DNA from: Streptomyces gobiensis
GTDB lineage: Bacteria; Actinomycetota; Actinomycetes; Streptomycetales; Streptomycetaceae
Reading direction: 5' to 3'
Length of the DNA stretch: 64,000 nt
Assembly (NCBI RefSeq): GCF_021216675.1
Contig: NZ_CP086120.1
Location: 1,488,001 to 1,552,000 of the forward strand
The translations under genes were made by a program, and so were the position numbers. The stretch's first letter is position 1. Each line of letters opens with the position of its first letter. Shown here in pieces: positions 42,902-52,549 of this stretch. Under the pieces are notes generated by a model. The model made no database searches and had not been told where the DNA came from. It saw nothing but the letters and a program-made list of their open reading frames with translations.

Positions 42902-44784
42902 CCTCTACGGCCTCTACGGCACCCACGCGCCGGCTTACCGTCGCCCAGGCACTGGTCCGCTTCCTCGCTGCCCAGTACACCGAGCGCGACGGCCAGCGAC
43001 AGCGGCTGATCAACGCCACCTGGGGCATCTTCGGCCATGGCAATGTGGCCGGGATCGGCCAGGCGCTGCTGGAGAACCAGCACGTTATGCCGTACCTCCA
43101 GGGCCGTAATGAGCAGGCGATGGTGCACGCCGCCGTCGGCTACGCCCGGCAGTCCAACCGGCTGCGGGCCCACGCCGTCACCACCTCCATCGGCCCCGGC
43201 GCCACCAACCTCGTCACCGGCGCCGCGCTGGCCACCGTCAACCGGCTGCCCGTGCTGCTGCTGCCCGGCGACACCTTCGCCACCCGGGTAGCCGACCCGG
43301 TGCTCCAGCAGCTTGAGGTCCCGTACGCCGGCGATATCTCGGTCAATGACGTGCTTCGGCCCGTATCCCGCTACTTCGACCGGGTCACCCGGCCCGAGGC
43401 GCTGATCCCGGCCGCCCTCCAGGCGATGCGGGTGCTCGCCGACCCGGTGGACACCGGTGCGGTCACCCTCGCCTTGCCGCAGGATGTGCAGGCCGAGGCC
43501 TTTGACTGGCCGGAGGAGTTCTTCACCGAGCGGGTCTGGCAGGTGCGCCGCCCGGCCCCGGAGCCCGGGGCGCTGGCCGAGGCGTTCCACGCCATCCGCG
43601 CCGCCCGCCGCCCACTGATCATCGCGGGCGGCGGCGTCCACCACAGCGAGGCCGAAGAGGCCCTGAAAGCGCTGGTGGACGCGACCGGCATCCCGGTGGC
43701 GTCCACCCAGGCGGGCAAGGGCTCGCTGCGCCATGACCATCCAGCGGATCTGGGCGGCGTCGGCCATACCGGTACCGAGATCGCTGACGACCTGGCCCGC
43801 ACCGCGGATCTCATCATCGGCGTCGGCACCCGCTACACGGACTTCACCACCGCCTCCGGCACACTCTTCGCCGAGCCGGATGTCCGCTTCCTCAACCTCA
43901 ATATCGCGGCCTTCGACTCGCACAAGCTGGGCGCCCTGCCGCTGGTCGCCGACGCCCGGATGGGACTGGAAGCACTCACCGAGGTGCTGAGGGGCCACCG
44001 GGTCGATGAGACCTATGAGGCCGAGTACCGCACGGGCAAGGCGCGTTGGGAGCGTACGGTCGACGCTGTCTACGCCGCCGAGGACGACTCCGTACGCCCC
44101 ACCCAGACCCAGGTGCTCGGCGCGCTGGACTCCGCGGTCGGCGACCAGGACGTGGTCATCAACGCCGCCGGGTCGCTCCCCGGCGATCTGCACAAGCTGT
44201 GGCGGGCCCGCTCGCCGCGTCAGTACCACCTGGAGTACGGCTACTCCTGCATGGGATACGAGATCCCGGCGGGGATCGGGGTCCGGCTGGCCGCGCCGGA
44301 CACCCCGGTGTGGTCGCTGGTCGGTGACGGCACGTATCTGATGATGCCGACCGAGATCGTCACGGCGGTTCAGGAGGGGATCAACGTCAATATCGTGCTG
44401 ATCCAGAACCACGGCTATGCCTCCATCGGCAACCTCGCCGAGGAGACCGGCGCTGAGCGCTTCGGCACCGCGTACCGCTACCGCGCGGAAGACGGCACCT
44501 ACACCGGTGACCCCCTGCCGGTCGACCTCGCGGCGAACGCCGCCTCCCTCGGCATGGCGGTGATCCGCGCGGACACGGTCGCCGAACTGCGCGCTGCCCT
44601 CGCCGAGGCCCGCGCCTCCAACCGGCCGACCTGTGTGTACGTCGAGACCGATACGCGTCCCACCGCCCCGGCCCCGCAGGCCTGGTGGGATGTGCCGGTC
44701 GCCCAGACCGCCACCCGCCCGGCCGCGCTCAAGGCCCGGGAGGAGTACGACCGCCATGTCGCCAGCCGACGCCGCCACATCTGA
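42898..44784 (+). CDS. iolD: 3D-(3,5/4)-trihydroxycyclohexane-1,2-dione hydrolase (IolD-like)
   Basis: This 628-residue ThDP-dependent enzyme has the N-terminal pyrimidine-binding domain with the activating Glu region, a central Rossmann-like domain, and the C-terminal ThDP motif GDGTYLMMPTE... to NHG. It hydrolyses the cyclic dione of the inositol pathway. Length matches IolD. GTG 42898 overlaps the iolB stop. A ~90-bp gap follows before iolA. Confidence 0.93.
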   Translation: MTSTASTAPTRRLTVAQALVRFLAAQYTERDGQRQRLINATWGIFGHGNVAGIGQALLENQHVMPYLQGRNEQAMVHAAVGYARQSNRLRAHAVTTSIGPGATNLVTGAALATVNRLPVLLLPGDTFATRVADPVLQQLEVPYAGDISVNDVLRPVSRYFDRVTRPEALIPAALQAMRVLADPVDTGAVTLALPQDVQAEAFDWPEEFFTERVWQVRRPAPEPGALAEAFHAIRAARRPLIIAGGGVHHSEAEEALKALVDATGIPVASTQAGKGSLRHDHPADLGGVGHTGTEIADDLARTADLIIGVGTRYTDFTTASGTLFAEPDVRFLNLNIAAFDSHKLGALPLVADARMGLEALTEVLRGHRVDETYEAEYRTGKARWERTVDAVYAAEDDSVRPTQTQVLGALDSAVGDQDVVINAAGSLPGDLHKLWRARSPRQYHLEYGYSCMGYEIPAGIGVRLAAPDTPVWSLVGDGTYLMMPTEIVTAVQEGINVNIVLIQNHGYASIGNLAEETGAERFGTAYRYRAEDGTYTGDPLPVDLAANAASLGMAVIRADTVAELRAALAEARASNRPTCVYVETDTRPTAPAPQAWWDVPVAQTATRPAALKAREEYDRHVASRRRHI

Positions 44785-44875
44785 CCCCGAGACCCCCATG
44801 ACCCCCTGACACCTGTGACCTCGTCACTCCCATGACACCCGCCCCCTGTAGACCCGTAGAGAGGCCCCGCACCTG

Positions 44876-46375
44876 ATGAAGACCATCGGCCACTGGATCA
44901 ACAACAAGCCCGCCCCCGGCGCCTCCGGCAGCTACGGACCCGTCTACAACCCGGCCACCGGTGAGCAGCCCACCCAGGTCGCCCTGGCCAGCGCCGCCGA
45001 GGTGGACGCCGCGGTCGCCGCCGCCAAGGAGGCGTACCGGTCCTGGGGCACCATCTCACTGGCCAAGCGCACGGCGATTCTCTTCAAGTACCGCGAGCTG
45101 CTGGACGCGCACCGCGATGAGATCGCCGCCCTCATCACCGCTGAGCACGGCAAGGTGCACTCGGACGCGCTGGGTGAGGTGGCCCGCGGTCTGGAGATCG
45201 TGGAACTCGCCTGTGGCATCCCGGAGAAGCTGAAGGGCGAACTGTCCACGCAGGTCTCCACCCGGGTCGATGTCGCCTCCATCCGCCAGTCGCTGGGCGT
45301 GGTCGCGGGCATCACGCCCTTCAACTTCCCGGCGATGGTCCCGATGTGGATGTTCCCGCTCGCCATCGCCTGCGGAAACACCTTTGTCCTCAAGCCCAGT
45401 GAGAAGGACCCCTCGGCCTCCTACCGGCTCGCCGAGCTGGCCGCCGAGGCCGGGCTGCCGGACGGTGTGCTGAACATCGTCAACGGTGACAAGGTCGCCG
45501 TTGACCGGATCCTGGAGCACCCGGACGTCGCGGCCGTCTCCTTTGTGGGCTCCACCCCGATCGCCCAGTACATCCAGACGAAGGCGGTGGCGGGCGGCAA
45601 GCGGGTACAGGCGCTGGGCGGCGCCAAGAACCATATGCTGGTCCTGCCCGACGCCGACCTTGACTTCGCCGCCGACAACGCGATCAACGCCGCCTACGGC
45701 TCGGCCGGTGAGCGCTGTATGGCCGTTTCCGTGGTGGTGGCCGTCGGTGAGACCGGCGACGATCTGGTCAAGAAGATCGCGGACCGTGCCGCACGGCTCA
45801 AGATCGGCCCCGGTACCGATCCCGCCTCGGAGATGGGCCCACTGATCACCAAGGCACACCGGGACAAGGTCGCCTCCTATGTCCGGAGCGCCGCCGCGCA
45901 GGGCGCCGAGGTCGTCGTCGACGGCACCGGCTACACCGTCGACGGCCATGAGGACGGCTTCTTCCTCGGCGTTTCCCTGCTGGACAAGGTCCCCACGGAC
46001 GCCGACGCCTACCGCGACGAGATCTTCGGCCCCGTCCTGTGCGTTGTCCGCGCCGATACGTACGACGAGGCCATCGCCCTCATCAACAGCTCCCAGTGGG
46101 GCAACGGCACCGCCATCTTCACCCGCGACGGCGGCGCCGCCCGCCGCTTCCAGCTTGAGGTGGAAGCGGGCATGGTAGGCGTCAACGTCCCGATCCCGGT
46201 CCCCGTCGGCTACCACTCCTTCGGCGGCTGGAAGGACTCCCTCTTCGGCGACCTGCATATCTACGGCAACGACGGCATCGCCTTCTACACCCGTGGCAAG
46301 GTCATCACCACCCGCTGGCCGGACCCGGCCGACAGCGGCGGCATCAACCTGGGCTTCCCCAGCAACCACCACTGA
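44876..46375 (+). CDS. iolA: (Methyl)malonate-semialdehyde dehydrogenase, CoA-acylating (IolA/MmsA-like)
   Basis: This 499-residue aldehyde dehydrogenase has the family's start GHWINNKPAPGA, the NAD/CoA region ITPFNFPAMVPMWMFPLA, and the catalytic Cys281 in SAGERCMAVS. The CoA-acylating MmsA type fits conversion of malonate semialdehyde to acetyl-CoA at the end of inositol breakdown. ATG 44876 lies ~90 bp after iolD with AGAGAGG upstream. It could also serve valine breakdown. Confidence 0.92.
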   Translation: MKTIGHWINNKPAPGASGSYGPVYNPATGEQPTQVALASAAEVDAAVAAAKEAYRSWGTISLAKRTAILFKYRELLDAHRDEIAALITAEHGKVHSDALGEVARGLEIVELACGIPEKLKGELSTQVSTRVDVASIRQSLGVVAGITPFNFPAMVPMWMFPLAIACGNTFVLKPSEKDPSASYRLAELAAEAGLPDGVLNIVNGDKVAVDRILEHPDVAAVSFVGSTPIAQYIQTKAVAGGKRVQALGGAKNHMLVLPDADLDFAADNAINAAYGSAGERCMAVSVVVAVGETGDDLVKKIADRAARLKIGPGTDPASEMGPLITKAHRDKVASYVRSAAAQGAEVVVDGTGYTVDGHEDGFFLGVSLLDKVPTDADAYRDEIFGPVLCVVRADTYDEAIALINSSQWGNGTAIFTRDGGAARRFQLEVEAGMVGVNVPIPVPVGYHSFGGWKDSLFGDLHIYGNDGIAFYTRGKVITTRWPDPADSGGINLGFPSNHH

Positions 46376-46535
46376 GCCGACCACCATCGCGGAGGTGCCG
46401 GGCCGGGCACGGATGCCGCCCGGCCCGGCCCATCCGCAGTCGGTGACGCGCGGCGGACGCACACCCCGTGAGCCGACTCGCCGACAAAGGGCTCCTCGAA
46501 GCCGTACGGCGCATCACCCCGGGATACTCGGGATC

Positions 46536-48623
46536 ATGACGGCGGCTGATCCGCACATGGCCAAGTCCTGGTCGCGTGCCCTGCGGAACACCGCCCGCTC
46601 CGGGCTGCGCGTTGAGCGTGCCGCGCTCACCCCGCTGATCGCGATCCGGGGCGCCTGCGGTGTCGCGATCGTCCTCGGGCTGACCCTGTGGCTCGGCTCG
46701 CCCGCGCTCGCCGTCTCCGCCGCGTTCGGCGCCTTCGCCTCCGGGATCGCCACCTTCCAGCGCAGCTGGCGGCCCCGCCCGGAGCTGGCGCTCGCCGCGG
46801 CCGCGGGGCTGTCCGTCAGCGCGTTCTTCGGCTATCTGCTCGCCGGGCACACCGCCGCGTTTATCGCGCTGCTCGCCGTATGGGCCTTCGCGGCGGGCAT
46901 GGCCTGGGCGGCCGGGCCGGTCGCCGGGGTGGTCTCCGGCTTCACCGTGGCGGTGATGCTGGTGGTCGTCACCCTGCCCGCCACGGTGCTCGAGGCCGCC
47001 CAGCACGCGGGGATCATCGCACTGGGCGGGCTGCTCCAGGCGACGCTCATCGTGCTCTTCCCGGTACGGCGCTGGGGCGCCCGCCGTGACGCCCTCGCCG
47101 ACGCGCTCGCCGGTGTCGCCGACTACGCCCGGCGGTTGCGCCACAACCCCACCGCGCCCTTTGACCCGCAGCCGCTGATGGAAGCCCGCAGCGCAGCCGC
47201 CGTCACCCCGCGCCAGGCCCGTCGCCGCCCCCGTCAACTGCACGGCTACCGGGCTCTCGCCGAGCGCTTCCGTCCCGTCCTCGCCTCGCTGGCCGATCCG
47301 GTCGTCGGCGGTGTCCCGGAGAAGGGCCCCGAACGGGACCGGGTGAATGAGCTGCTCGCCGCCGCCGCGACCGTCCTGGACGCCACCGCCCGCGCGATCC
47401 GCCGCGGTGAGCGGCCGCGTATCCCCGCCGGGGCGCTCGACACCCTCCAAGTCCCCGAATCCGGGCCGGTGCTGCCGCCTGGACCGGCCCGTAAGGCGGC
47501 GTTGCGGCTGCTCGCCCTCAGCGACGATGCGGTGGAGGCGGCACAGCAGCCGATCGAGGTCACCGGGGAACAGCAGCCGCATCTGCACCGCACCAGCGTC
47601 CCCGGCCTGCTGCCGGTCGCCGTGCGCGCGCTGCGCCGCGAAGTGCGCTGGTCCTCACCGGTGCTGCGGCACGCACTGCGGCTCGCGGCGGTGGTCGCGG
47701 CCGGCTATCTGCTCGGCGAGCTGCTGCCTCCGGAGCATGGCTACTGGGTTCCGCTCACCGTCGTCATGGTGCTGCGGCCGGACTTCTCGCAGACCTTTGA
47801 ACGCGGCTCCGCGCGCTTTGTGGGGACCGTCGGCGGCGTGGCGGTCGCCGGCACGGTGCTGGCCCTGCTCCGGCCGGGGCCGTATCCCAGTGCGGCACTG
47901 GCGGTGGTCTGCGTCGGCCTGCTGTATCTGCTGATGCGCACGGGCTACATCGTCATCTCCGCCTGCATCGGCGCCTATGTCGTCTTCCTCCTCGGCATCA
48001 TGGGGGAGGTCTGGACGCAGACCGTGGTGGAACGGATCCTGCTGACGCTGATCGGCGGGCTGCTCGCGCTGCTCTCCTACGCGCTCTTCCCCGCCTGGGA
48101 GACACCACGGCTGCACGACCGGCTCGCGGACTGGCTGGTCGCCAACGGCCGCTATGCCGCCGCCGTCTTCGACAGCTACGCCCGCCCGGCGGCCGGGGCG
48201 ACCCGGCAGGTACGCGAGGCGCTGCTGGACGCGCGTGCGGCCCGTATGGAGTGGGAACGGACCACGACCCGCGCGGGCGTCGAGCCGGTACGCCACCGGG
48301 GGCTCTCCCACCGCCGGGCCACCGACGCCCAGTCCGCCCTGATCACCATGGGCCGGGTGACCATGCTGTTGGAGGCCCACCTCCCGGATCACACCGCACC
48401 GGACTGGTGCGCGGAACAGTTCGCGCTCACCCTGGCGCCGACGACCGCCAGAGCGGCGGAGGCGCTCCGGGCCCGCGAGCAGCCGGACTGGGAGCCGGTA
48501 CGCGAGGCGCTGGCGGAGTGGCGGGCCAACACGGAACCCCCGGACGGCGTCGCCCTGCGCGTAGCGGATCTCCTACTGGACGCCCTGAACGACCTGTCCG
48601 AAGCAGTAACCCCACCCCGCTAG
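46536..48623 (+). CDS. FUSC-family inner membrane transporter-like protein
   Basis: This 695-residue protein has two clusters of membrane helices: ~6 in residues 35-180 and ~6 in residues 395-530 (YWVPLTVVMVLRPDFSQTFERGSARFVGT). A cytosolic region lies between and after them. This is the FUSC/YccS layout; the conserved RPDF-T and RGSxRxxGT segment marks the second half. Substrates in the family include aromatic acids and fusaric acid. It sits between iolA and iolG on the same strand but has no obvious pathway link. ATG 46536 has a weak ribosome site; 46557 is an alternative. Confidence 0.85.
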   Translation: MTAADPHMAKSWSRALRNTARSGLRVERAALTPLIAIRGACGVAIVLGLTLWLGSPALAVSAAFGAFASGIATFQRSWRPRPELALAAAAGLSVSAFFGYLLAGHTAAFIALLAVWAFAAGMAWAAGPVAGVVSGFTVAVMLVVVTLPATVLEAAQHAGIIALGGLLQATLIVLFPVRRWGARRDALADALAGVADYARRLRHNPTAPFDPQPLMEARSAAAVTPRQARRRPRQLHGYRALAERFRPVLASLADPVVGGVPEKGPERDRVNELLAAAATVLDATARAIRRGERPRIPAGALDTLQVPESGPVLPPGPARKAALRLLALSDDAVEAAQQPIEVTGEQQPHLHRTSVPGLLPVAVRALRREVRWSSPVLRHALRLAAVVAAGYLLGELLPPEHGYWVPLTVVMVLRPDFSQTFERGSARFVGTVGGVAVAGTVLALLRPGPYPSAALAVVCVGLLYLLMRTGYIVISACIGAYVVFLLGIMGEVWTQTVVERILLTLIGGLLALLSYALFPAWETPRLHDRLADWLVANGRYAAAVFDSYARPAAGATRQVREALLDARAARMEWERTTTRAGVEPVRHRGLSHRRATDAQSALITMGRVTMLLEAHLPDHTAPDWCAEQFALTLAPTTARAAEALRAREQPDWEPVREALAEWRANTEPPDGVALRVADLLLDALNDLSEAVTPPR

Positions 48624-48629
48624 CCGGGC

Positions 48630-48745
48630 GGCCCGGAGCGTGTCCCCCGAAACTGGGGGCTGCCGCCCCCAGACCCCAGCCCCCCACGCGGCGGAGCCGC
48701 ACATCGGTACAGCCGGGAAGGGGTGGGGTTGGGGAACGCACGTGC
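48630..48745. repeat. Family B repeat, short copy 6
   Basis: CCCCCGAAACTGGGGGCTGCCGCCCCCAG, GCGGCGGAGCCGC and GGTACAGCCGGGAAGGGGTGGGG are family B modules in the order seen on the minus strand of other copies. The element lies between the FUSC and iolG genes. Confidence 0.7.
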
Positions 48746-48770
48746 AAGGTCAACCACAAGCGAGGGAAGC

Positions 48771-49787
48771 ATGACGAACCGTACGCTCGGCGTAGCCGTG
48801 ATCGGCACCGGGAAGATGGGCGCCGACCATGTACGCCGGATCAATGATGTGATCAGCGGCGCGCATGTGGCCGCCGTAGTGGACATCGACGAGGCCAGAG
48901 CCAAAGGGCTCGCGTACGCCCTTGAGGGCTGCCGCGCGTACACCGACCCGGTCGCGGCGATGGCCGCGGACGGCGTGGACGCCGTGTTGATCGCCTCCCC
49001 CGGCCCGGTCCATGAGACCGCGCTGCTCGAGGCGCTCGCCCGCGATCTGCCGGTGCTCTGCGAGAAACCGCTCACCCCGGACTCCGTCAGCGCGCTGCGC
49101 GTGCTGGAAGCCGAGCAGCAGCTGGGGCACCGGCGGATCCAGGTGGGCTTTATGCGCCGCTTCGACAGTGAGTACCTCCAGCTCAAGGAGTTGCTGGCAA
49201 GCGGCCGTCTCGGCCGTCCGCTGCTGCTGCACTGCCGGCACCGCAACGTCTCCGTGCATGACTACTTCACCAACGAGATGCTGATCAGCGACTCGGTCGT
49301 ACATGAGATGGACTGCGCCCGCTGGCTCCTGGAGCAGGAGATCACCGCGGTCACCGTCATCCACCCGACGCCCAGCTCCAACGCTCCCGAGGGGCTGAGC
49401 GACCCGCAGCTGGTGGTCTTCGAGACCGATGGCGGCGCGGTGGTCAATGTTGAGATGTTCGCCACCTGCGGCTTCGGCTACCAAGTACAGGCCGAGGCGG
49501 TCTGCGAGAACGGCACCGCGCGGATCGGTGAGGGCCATGGCCTGCTGACCAACACCGCGGGCCGCTGGGGCGGTGAGATCACCCCGGACTTCATCGCCCG
49601 CTTCGCCGACGCGTACGACCGCGAGGTGCAGCGCTGGGTGGACGCCACCCGCCGGGGCGAGGCCACCGGTCCCAGCGCCTGGGACGGGTACGCGGCCGCC
49701 GCGGTCTGTGAGGCGGGCATCACGGCGCAGCTCACCGGCCAGCGCACCCCCGTCGTCATGATCGAGCGCCCCGCGCTCTACGCCTGA
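48771..49787 (+). CDS. iolG: Inositol 2-dehydrogenase-like oxidoreductase (IolG-like)
   Basis: This 338-residue Gfo/Idh/MocA dehydrogenase has a Rossmann start [12 protein letters not shown], the CEKPLT motif with the catalytic Lys, and DSVVHEMD matching the Asp-xxx-His pair of IolG. It oxidises myo-inositol to scyllo-inosose. ATG 48771 has GAGGGAAGC upstream. It is separated from iolA by the FUSC gene and a repeat, so it may have its own promoter. Confidence 0.9.
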   Translation: MTNRTLGVAVIGTGKMGADHVRRINDVISGAHVAAVVDIDEARAKGLAYALEGCRAYTDPVAAMAADGVDAVLIASPGPVHETALLEALARDLPVLCEKPLTPDSVSALRVLEAEQQLGHRRIQVGFMRRFDSEYLQLKELLASGRLGRPLLLHCRHRNVSVHDYFTNEMLISDSVVHEMDCARWLLEQEITAVTVIHPTPSSNAPEGLSDPQLVVFETDGGAVVNVEMFATCGFGYQVQAEAVCENGTARIGEGHGLLTNTAGRWGGEITPDFIARFADAYDREVQRWVDATRRGEATGPSAWDGYAAAAVCEAGITAQLTGQRTPVVMIERPALYA

Positions 49788-50053
49788 GAGAGGTGCCCGC
49801 GGTTGGCGCGGAGTTGGGCTATGAGTGGAGCGAGTTCTCACCAATACTGGCCGCCGCCGGAGTCGGGATCTCGCTCTTTATGCGTGACAGGGCCAACGAA
49901 TATGTGACCGGCTCACGAATACGGGGCGAACTGTCTTCACGAACGGGTGAAATAGAGGCGTTTCCCTGGATCGCGACCTATTCGGCGAAGCGGGCTTCCT
50001 AGGCTCTGGTCTCAGCCAGGAGCTCCGCTTCGACGACAGGTGAGTCAAAAACC
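49788..50053. other. 266-bp gap before the lipid-like cluster
   Basis: A 69-residue frame (GTG 49793-50002) is open but has no family match, and codon use is unlike the neighbours. The stretch is visibly less G+C rich than flanking genes, particularly 49850-49960, and probably holds the promoter of the P450-AOS operon. Confidence 0.4.
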
Positions 50054-51298
50054 TTGCTGACTATCCCGCCCCGCGAGGTCCGCAGCGCGGCCGGTCTCGT
50101 ACGACGATGGCGTCAGGCCTCCGATCCCCAGGAACTCGCCGACACCTACGGCGAGTTGCGCGCTGCCGGGCCGCTCGTCCCCACTCCTTGGCGCGCGTTG
50201 CTCGTCCCCGGCTACGAGGACTGCCGACAGGTACTCACCGATCGCACCTGGCGGACCCTCAGCGCGTCCTGGCGGGACCAGCACCGGCCCGGCTGGCGGG
50301 AGAGCTCGAGCACGGTGGGGCTCTGCGAGACGCCCCTGCAGCAGGATCCGCCCGAGCACACCGCACGGCGCCGCCCGCTGGCCGGGATTCTCACCCCGCG
50401 TGCTGTGGGGCAGCTGACGGAGGCCCGGGTGGAGCCGCTGGTCGACGGTCAGGTGCGCGCCTTCGTGGACCGGCTCCGCCGGGAGGGCACCGCCGATCTT
50501 GTGGCCGCGGTCTGCCGCCCCACGCCCACCGCCGTACTCGCCAGGTTGCTCGGGCTGCCCCCGGATACCGATCAGGCGTGGCTCACCGACCAGAACCTCG
50601 CCCTCGTACAGGCCGAGGAGCTGGCCAGCCCGCCCAGTGCCATACGGCGTGCCGATGCCGCCGCGACAGCCCTGCTGGCCTGCTACGACCGGATGCTGGC
50701 CGATCGACGCCGGCACCCGGCCGACGACATCCTCTCCCACTGGGCGGCCAGCGAACCGGTCAGCGCCCGCTATCTGCTGCTGACGCTGTTCTCTGCCGGG
50801 GTGCCCACCACGGCCGCGCTGCTGGCCAGTCTCGCGCTGGCTCTCACCACCCGGCCTGGCCTCGCCGAGAGGATCCTTCTGGAGCCTGACCTCACTGACC
50901 GTTTCGTCACCGAGGTGCTGCGCTGGGACGCACCGGTACGTGTGGTCACCCGGGTCGCCGCCGACGAGACCGAACTCGCCGGCAGGTCACTGCCCGCCGG
51001 CCAGATCGTGCACGCACTGATCGGCGCCGCACACCGGGACCCGGAGGTTTTCACGGATCCGCACACCTTCCGGCCGAACCGCCCTCCCCGGCGTCTGCTG
51101 GCCCTCGGATCCGGACTGCACTACTGCCTGGGGGCCCATCTGGCCCGTGCCCAAGCGGTGGCCTTCGTACGGGCCTTCGCCAGGGAGCTGCGTGGCGCAC
51201 GGCTCGCCGCCGCGCCACGACGGCAGACCGGGCCGAGCTTCATCGATATCACTCACCTGCCCATCAGCGCGTCTGTCCACCACTCTCCTGCCGCGTAA
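50054..51298 (+). CDS. Cytochrome P450 of the lipid-like cluster
   Basis: This 414-residue soluble P450 has I-helix FSAGVPTTA, ExxR in EVLRWDAP, and heme loop LGSGLHYCLGAHLAR. The motifs are intact, unlike the conservon P450. TTG 50054 is the only in-frame start close to a ribosome site (AGGTGAG). It leads the P450-AOS-GNAT-SDR-acyltransferase operon and ends 24 bp before the AOS gene. It may hydroxylate or desaturate the lipid product; the substrate is inferred from context only. Confidence 0.85.
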   Translation: MLTIPPREVRSAAGLVRRWRQASDPQELADTYGELRAAGPLVPTPWRALLVPGYEDCRQVLTDRTWRTLSASWRDQHRPGWRESSSTVGLCETPLQQDPPEHTARRRPLAGILTPRAVGQLTEARVEPLVDGQVRAFVDRLRREGTADLVAAVCRPTPTAVLARLLGLPPDTDQAWLTDQNLALVQAEELASPPSAIRRADAAATALLACYDRMLADRRRHPADDILSHWAASEPVSARYLLLTLFSAGVPTTAALLASLALALTTRPGLAERILLEPDLTDRFVTEVLRWDAPVRVVTRVAADETELAGRSLPAGQIVHALIGAAHRDPEVFTDPHTFRPNRPPRRLLALGSGLHYCLGAHLARAQAVAFVRAFARELRGARLAAAPRRQTGPSFIDITHLPISASVHHSPAA

Positions 51299-51322
51299 GG
51301 CCTGTCACGTAAGGGAAATCCC

Positions 51323-52549
51323 ATGGCGGATGTCTTCGAGAAGGACCTGTCCTCGTCAACGTTCTTCCAGGCCATGGTGAGAACCGGAATCCGGCCTTTC
51401 TACCGTTCGACGCACACCCACGACGGTGAGACCCTGGTCGACGGCAGAAGCGTCATCATGGCGGGCTCCAATGACTATCTGGGGCTGTCCACCGACCCCC
51501 GGGTGATCGCGGCCGCCGCCGACGCGGTGCGGCGATACGGCACCTCCTGCTCCGGCGCCCGTACGCTCAACGGCACCCTTCCGCTCCATGGCGAGCTCGA
51601 GGCCCGGCTCGCCAACTTCCTCGGCACCGAGGCCGCCGCCGTGGTGACCACCGGCTTCCAGGCCAACCTCGCCATCGCGGCACTGCTCGGCAAGGACGAC
51701 ATCGTCTTCAGCGATATGGCCAACCACGCGTCCCTGGTCGACGGCCTGCGGCTCGGCGCGGCCCGCCGCGTCCTGTACCGGCACTCCGACATGGACCACC
51801 TGGCCGAGCTGCTGACGGAGGCCGACCCCGACGCGGCCAAGGTCATCGTCACCGACGGCATGTTCTCCATGGGCGGCGACCTGTGCCACCTCCCCGAACT
51901 CACCGCCCTCGCCCGCCGCCACCACGCGAGGCTCATCGTTGACGGAGCTCATGACATCGGGCTCCTGGGTGCGCGTGGACGTGGGGTCGCCGAACACTTC
52001 GGCATGCACGGCGCCATCGACTTCCACACGGGCACCCTCTCCAAATGCTTTGGCTCCACCGGCGGCATCCTCGCCGGACCGGCCCACGTCGTCGACTATC
52101 TGCGGCACGCGGCACGCTCGATCCTGTTCTCCGCCTCCATGCCCCCGGCGGCACTGGCGGCCGGTGTGGCCGCCCTTGACATCATCGAGTCCGAACCCTG
52201 GCGCCGGGACCGCGTCCTGAACCTCGCCGAGCGGCTGCGGAACGGACTGGCTCTCCTCGGCTATGACACCGGCCAGTCGGTCACTCCCGTCGTCCCGGTA
52301 CGGATCGGCGAGGCGGCGGACTGCGCCCGGATGTGGCAGAAGCTCCTCGATGAGGGTGTCTTCACCAACGCGATTGGCGCCCCGGGCGTCCCCGAGGGCC
52401 AGTGTGTGATCCGGGTGGCTGTCCAGGCCACCCACACCGACGATCACCTCGCCCGGATCCTGGATGCCTTCGCCGCTGCCCGCCGACGGCCGGTGGCCGG
52501 CCCCCGTTCCCCTCAGACGACGGACCAGGAGCCGGTGAGCGCCCGATGA
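51323..52549 (+). CDS. Alpha-oxoamine synthase (serine palmitoyltransferase/KBL/AONS type)
   Basis: This 408-residue PLP enzyme has the AOS fold-type I features: GSNDYLGLSTDPRV, GTSCSGARTLNGTLPLHGELE, NHASLVDG with the stacking His, and GTLSKCFGSTGG with PLP Lys241. The usual DEAH-type strand reads D207-G-A-H210, so the second residue is Gly instead of Glu or Ser. The family condenses an amino acid with an acyl-thioester. Which one is not readable, but the two following genes match ceramide-pathway steps, so a serine palmitoyltransferase-like role is inferred. ATG 51323; the stop overlaps the GNAT start (ATGA). Confidence 0.85.
   Translation: MADVFEKDLSSSTFFQAMVRTGIRPFYRSTHTHDGETLVDGRSVIMAGSNDYLGLSTDPRVIAAAADAVRRYGTSCSGARTLNGTLPLHGELEARLANFLGTEAAAVVTTGFQANLAIAALLGKDDIVFSDMANHASLVDGLRLGAARRVLYRHSDMDHLAELLTEADPDAAKVIVTDGMFSMGGDLCHLPELTALARRHHARLIVDGAHDIGLLGARGRGVAEHFGMHGAIDFHTGTLSKCFGSTGGILAGPAHVVDYLRHAARSILFSASMPPAALAAGVAALDIIESEPWRRDRVLNLAERLRNGLALLGYDTGQSVTPVVPVRIGEAADCARMWQKLLDEGVFTNAIGAPGVPEGQCVIRVAVQATHTDDHLARILDAFAAARRRPVAGPRSPQTTDQEPVSAR

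Noticed and set aside
49793..50002. 69-residue open frame before the lipid-like cluster
   Set aside because: No family match, codon pattern unlike neighbours, and no clear ribosome site; more likely promoter DNA.
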